Below, in pieces: positions 5,554 to 7,175 of a stretch of 7,175 nucleotides of DNA; within the stretch, counting starts at the first letter, position 1, and every line of letters begins with the position of its first letter. This DNA is from Thermoproteota archaeon. Its GTDB lineage: Archaea; Korarchaeota; Korarchaeia; Korarchaeales; Korarchaeaceae. The stretch covers positions 1-7,175 of the forward strand of contig QMVZ01000086.1 of assembly GCA_003661365.1 (NCBI GenBank), read 5' to 3'. The notes under the pieces were generated by a model that was given only the letters and a program-made list of their open reading frames with translations, was not told the DNA's origin and made no database searches. Both the position numbers and the translations under genes were made by a program.

Positions 5554-7175
5554 ATGCAGGGAAGCGAAGAATACCTAAAAGAGCTTGATGATGCTGTTGA
5601 TGCCTTAATAAGCCTGGCTAATGAGGCTAGATCAAAGGGTTTCGATGTCGCCCTCCGAGTAGAAAGCGAAAAAGCCAACACCCTCCCTGAAAGAGTTGTA
5701 GCCCTGTTTGGTTACCCAGATATAGGAGAAAGGATTTCATATTGGCTATCCAAAGGTCTAGGAAAGAGAGAACTTGCATTCAAGATCGCTGACGAAATTC
5801 TAGCAGGAGACATAAGCCTTGATTTGGGACCAGCAGAGAAGGCAGAATTGGCTGTTAGAGTAGGTCTCTCCATCATGACTGGGGCCACTGTTTCGGCTCC
5901 AGTCGAGGGGATAAACAAGGTTGTCATAAGGAGGAACCCAGATGATGGATCCAACTACCTCTCGATATACTTTAATGGGCCGATAAGGACGGCTGGAGGA
6001 ACCGATGGTGCTCTTGCTGTGGTTCTTGCAGACTATTTAAGGCAAAAAATGGGTTTGGCACCATATAAGCCGGGACCTAGGGAGGTTGGAAGGTATATCG
6101 AGGAAGTTTCGCTTTACAAAAGGGTCCAACACCTTCAGTACAATTCAAGGTCTGAGGAAGTAAGATATGTAGCAGAACATCTTCCTGTGGAGATAAATGG
6201 GCCTCCTACTGAAAAAATTGAGGTCTCAGCCTACAGAAACTTAAGAACAGTCGAAACAAACAGGCTAAGAGGCGGCGCGATCCTGGTTCTCAATGATTGT
6301 ATACTACAGAAAGCTCCAAAACTCCTGATGGCTATAAAAAAGCTTAGAGCTAAGGGATACGACATAAAAGGATGGGACTGGCTGGAGTGGTTCCAAACCA
6401 AATCGGAGGAGGAGCGTGTAGGGGAAGGGTGTCCATATATTAGTCCCTCATACAAGTTTCTAAGGGAATCCGTGGCAGGAAGACCAGTTCTCTCTCATCC
6501 TCAAAAACCAGGGGGATTTAGGCTTAGATACGGGAGATCTAGGGTAACTGGTTTGGCTTCTGTGGGAATTCATCCTGCAACGATGTACGTTCTAGATGAA
6601 TTTTTGGCGGTCGGGACTCAAGTAAGAATAGAGAGACCTGGAAAGAGTGCGATAGTAATTCCCGTAGACTCTATAGAAGGACCAATCGTCAGACTAAAGG
6701 ATGGATCTGTGGTGAGATTAGAAAGCGTTGAAATGGCTAAGAAATACGCGAAGGACATTGACAAGATACTCTTCTTGGGGGATGTGTTAGTGGCTTTTGG
6801 GGAGTTCCTTCAAAACAACCACCCTTTACTTCCGGCCGCTTGGGTTGAGGAGTGGTGGGAAGCCCTCATTAGTGAGGCCGCAGAGGAAAAGGGAGAGGAG
6901 TTACCCACGGATTTCATTGAGAAGGCCTCCAAGGATTTTGATGAGGCCATTAGACTTAGTCTCCTCTTTAAGGTGCCACTTCATCCCAGGTGGACTTACT
7001 TCTGGCATGATATAACAGTAGAACAGCTCTATAAACTCTATACCTCCCTAAAAACAGGAGAAATTAGTGAGAATGTGATCAAAATTGAGTTTAATCAAGA
7101 GATTAAGGAAATACTTGAGGTTCTAGGGGTTCCTCATAAGTTAATCGATCGTGAGATAATAATTGAAGGGGGAGA
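5554..7175 (+). CDS. polC: DNA polymerase D large subunit (DP2), 5' part, cut by the right window edge
   Basis: This is the catalytic large subunit of the archaeal family D replicative DNA polymerase, which pairs with the exonuclease-bearing small subunit DP1. The first 540 residues are present and the frame stays open from 5554 to the window end. Conserved DP2 segments include FNGPIRTAGGT (140-150), ETNRLRGG (234-241), GGFRLRYGR (320-328), HPATMYVLDEFLAVGTQ (340-356), ERPGK followed by PVDSIEGP (370-377), and NNHPLLPAAWVEEWW (421-435). The N-terminal helices (MQGSEEYLKELDDAVDAL) match the usual DP2 opening. DP2 is normally about 1,100-1,270 residues without inteins, so the catalytic aspartates and zinc modules are outside the window. 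No intein is seen in the visible part. The small subunit gene is not adjacent on the left; the neighbour is the divergent elf1. Identification is certain. Confidence 0.97.
   Translation, partial: MQGSEEYLKELDDAVDALISLANEARSKGFDVALRVESEKANTLPERVVALFGYPDIGERISYWLSKGLGKRELAFKIADEILAGDISLDLGPAEKAELAVRVGLSIMTGATVSAPVEGINKVVIRRNPDDGSNYLSIYFNGPIRTAGGTDGALAVVLADYLRQKMGLAPYKPGPREVGRYIEEVSLYKRVQHLQYNSRSEEVRYVAEHLPVEINGPPTEKIEVSAYRNLRTVETNRLRGGAILVLNDCILQKAPKLLMAIKKLRAKGYDIKGWDWLEWFQTKSEEERVGEGCPYISPSYKFLRESVAGRPVLSHPQKPGGFRLRYGRSRVTGLASVGIHPATMYVLDEFLAVGTQVRIERPGKSAIVIPVDSIEGPIVRLKDGSVVRLESVEMAKKYAKDIDKILFLGDVLVAFGEFLQNNHPLLPAAWVEEWWEALISEAAEEKGEELPTDFIEKASKDFDEAIRLSLLFKVPLHPRWTYFWHDITVEQLYKLYTSLKTGEISENVIKIEFNQEIKEILEVLGVPHKLIDREIIIEGG

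Overview
The window is a stretch of archaeal informational genes. It carries three RNA polymerase subunits with archaeal/eukaryotic-type sequences in the archaeal operon order rpoH-rpoB-rpoA1 (minus strand). It also carries an Elf1-type elongation factor and the start of the large subunit (DP2) of the archaea-specific family D DNA polymerase. RpoB is a single unsplit chain. PolD is absent from classical Crenarchaeota, and archaeal Elf1 is best known from TACK and Asgard lineages. The combination therefore points to a PolD-bearing TACK or Asgard archaeon. Korarchaeota, Bathyarchaeota, Aigarchaeota and Thaumarchaeota relatives all fit, and I cannot separate them from this sequence. Arginine is coded almost only by AGA/AGG and the proteins are rich in charged residues, which would suit a thermophile (inference).

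Layout. Positions 1-4482 (minus) hold rpoH (4482-4180), rpoB (about 4176-793) and the 5' part of rpoA1 (779 to beyond the left edge), tightly packed as one operon. A 157-bp divergent intergenic region (4483-4639) separates it from porG (4640-5212, plus), the gamma subunit of a 2-oxoacid:ferredoxin oxidoreductase without its partner subunits beside it. elf1 (5430-5203, minus) converges on porG, and the two stop codons overlap by 10 bp. A 123-bp divergent spacer (5431-5553) then leads into the DP2 gene (5554 to beyond the right edge, plus). No stretch longer than 300 bp lacks a gene. I see no tRNA, rRNA, insertion sequence, CRISPR array or long repeat.

How the genes work together. Rpo5(H), Rpo2(B) and Rpo1N(A1) are core parts of the same RNA polymerase, and Elf1 is expected to travel with that polymerase during elongation. 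DP2 is the catalytic subunit of the replicative polymerase. porG is the metabolic outlier and probably has its own promoter.

The most interesting point is the start of rpoB. Its conserved N-terminus extends well upstream of the only ordinary start codon (GTG at 4089). No ATG, GTG or TTG exists between there and the rpoH stop. A CTG with a well-placed Shine-Dalgarno sequence is the best candidate start. rpoH and rpoB lie in the same frame, separated only by one TAG and one further codon, so readthrough or a sequencing error must also be excluded. I found no evidence of a wholly new system.
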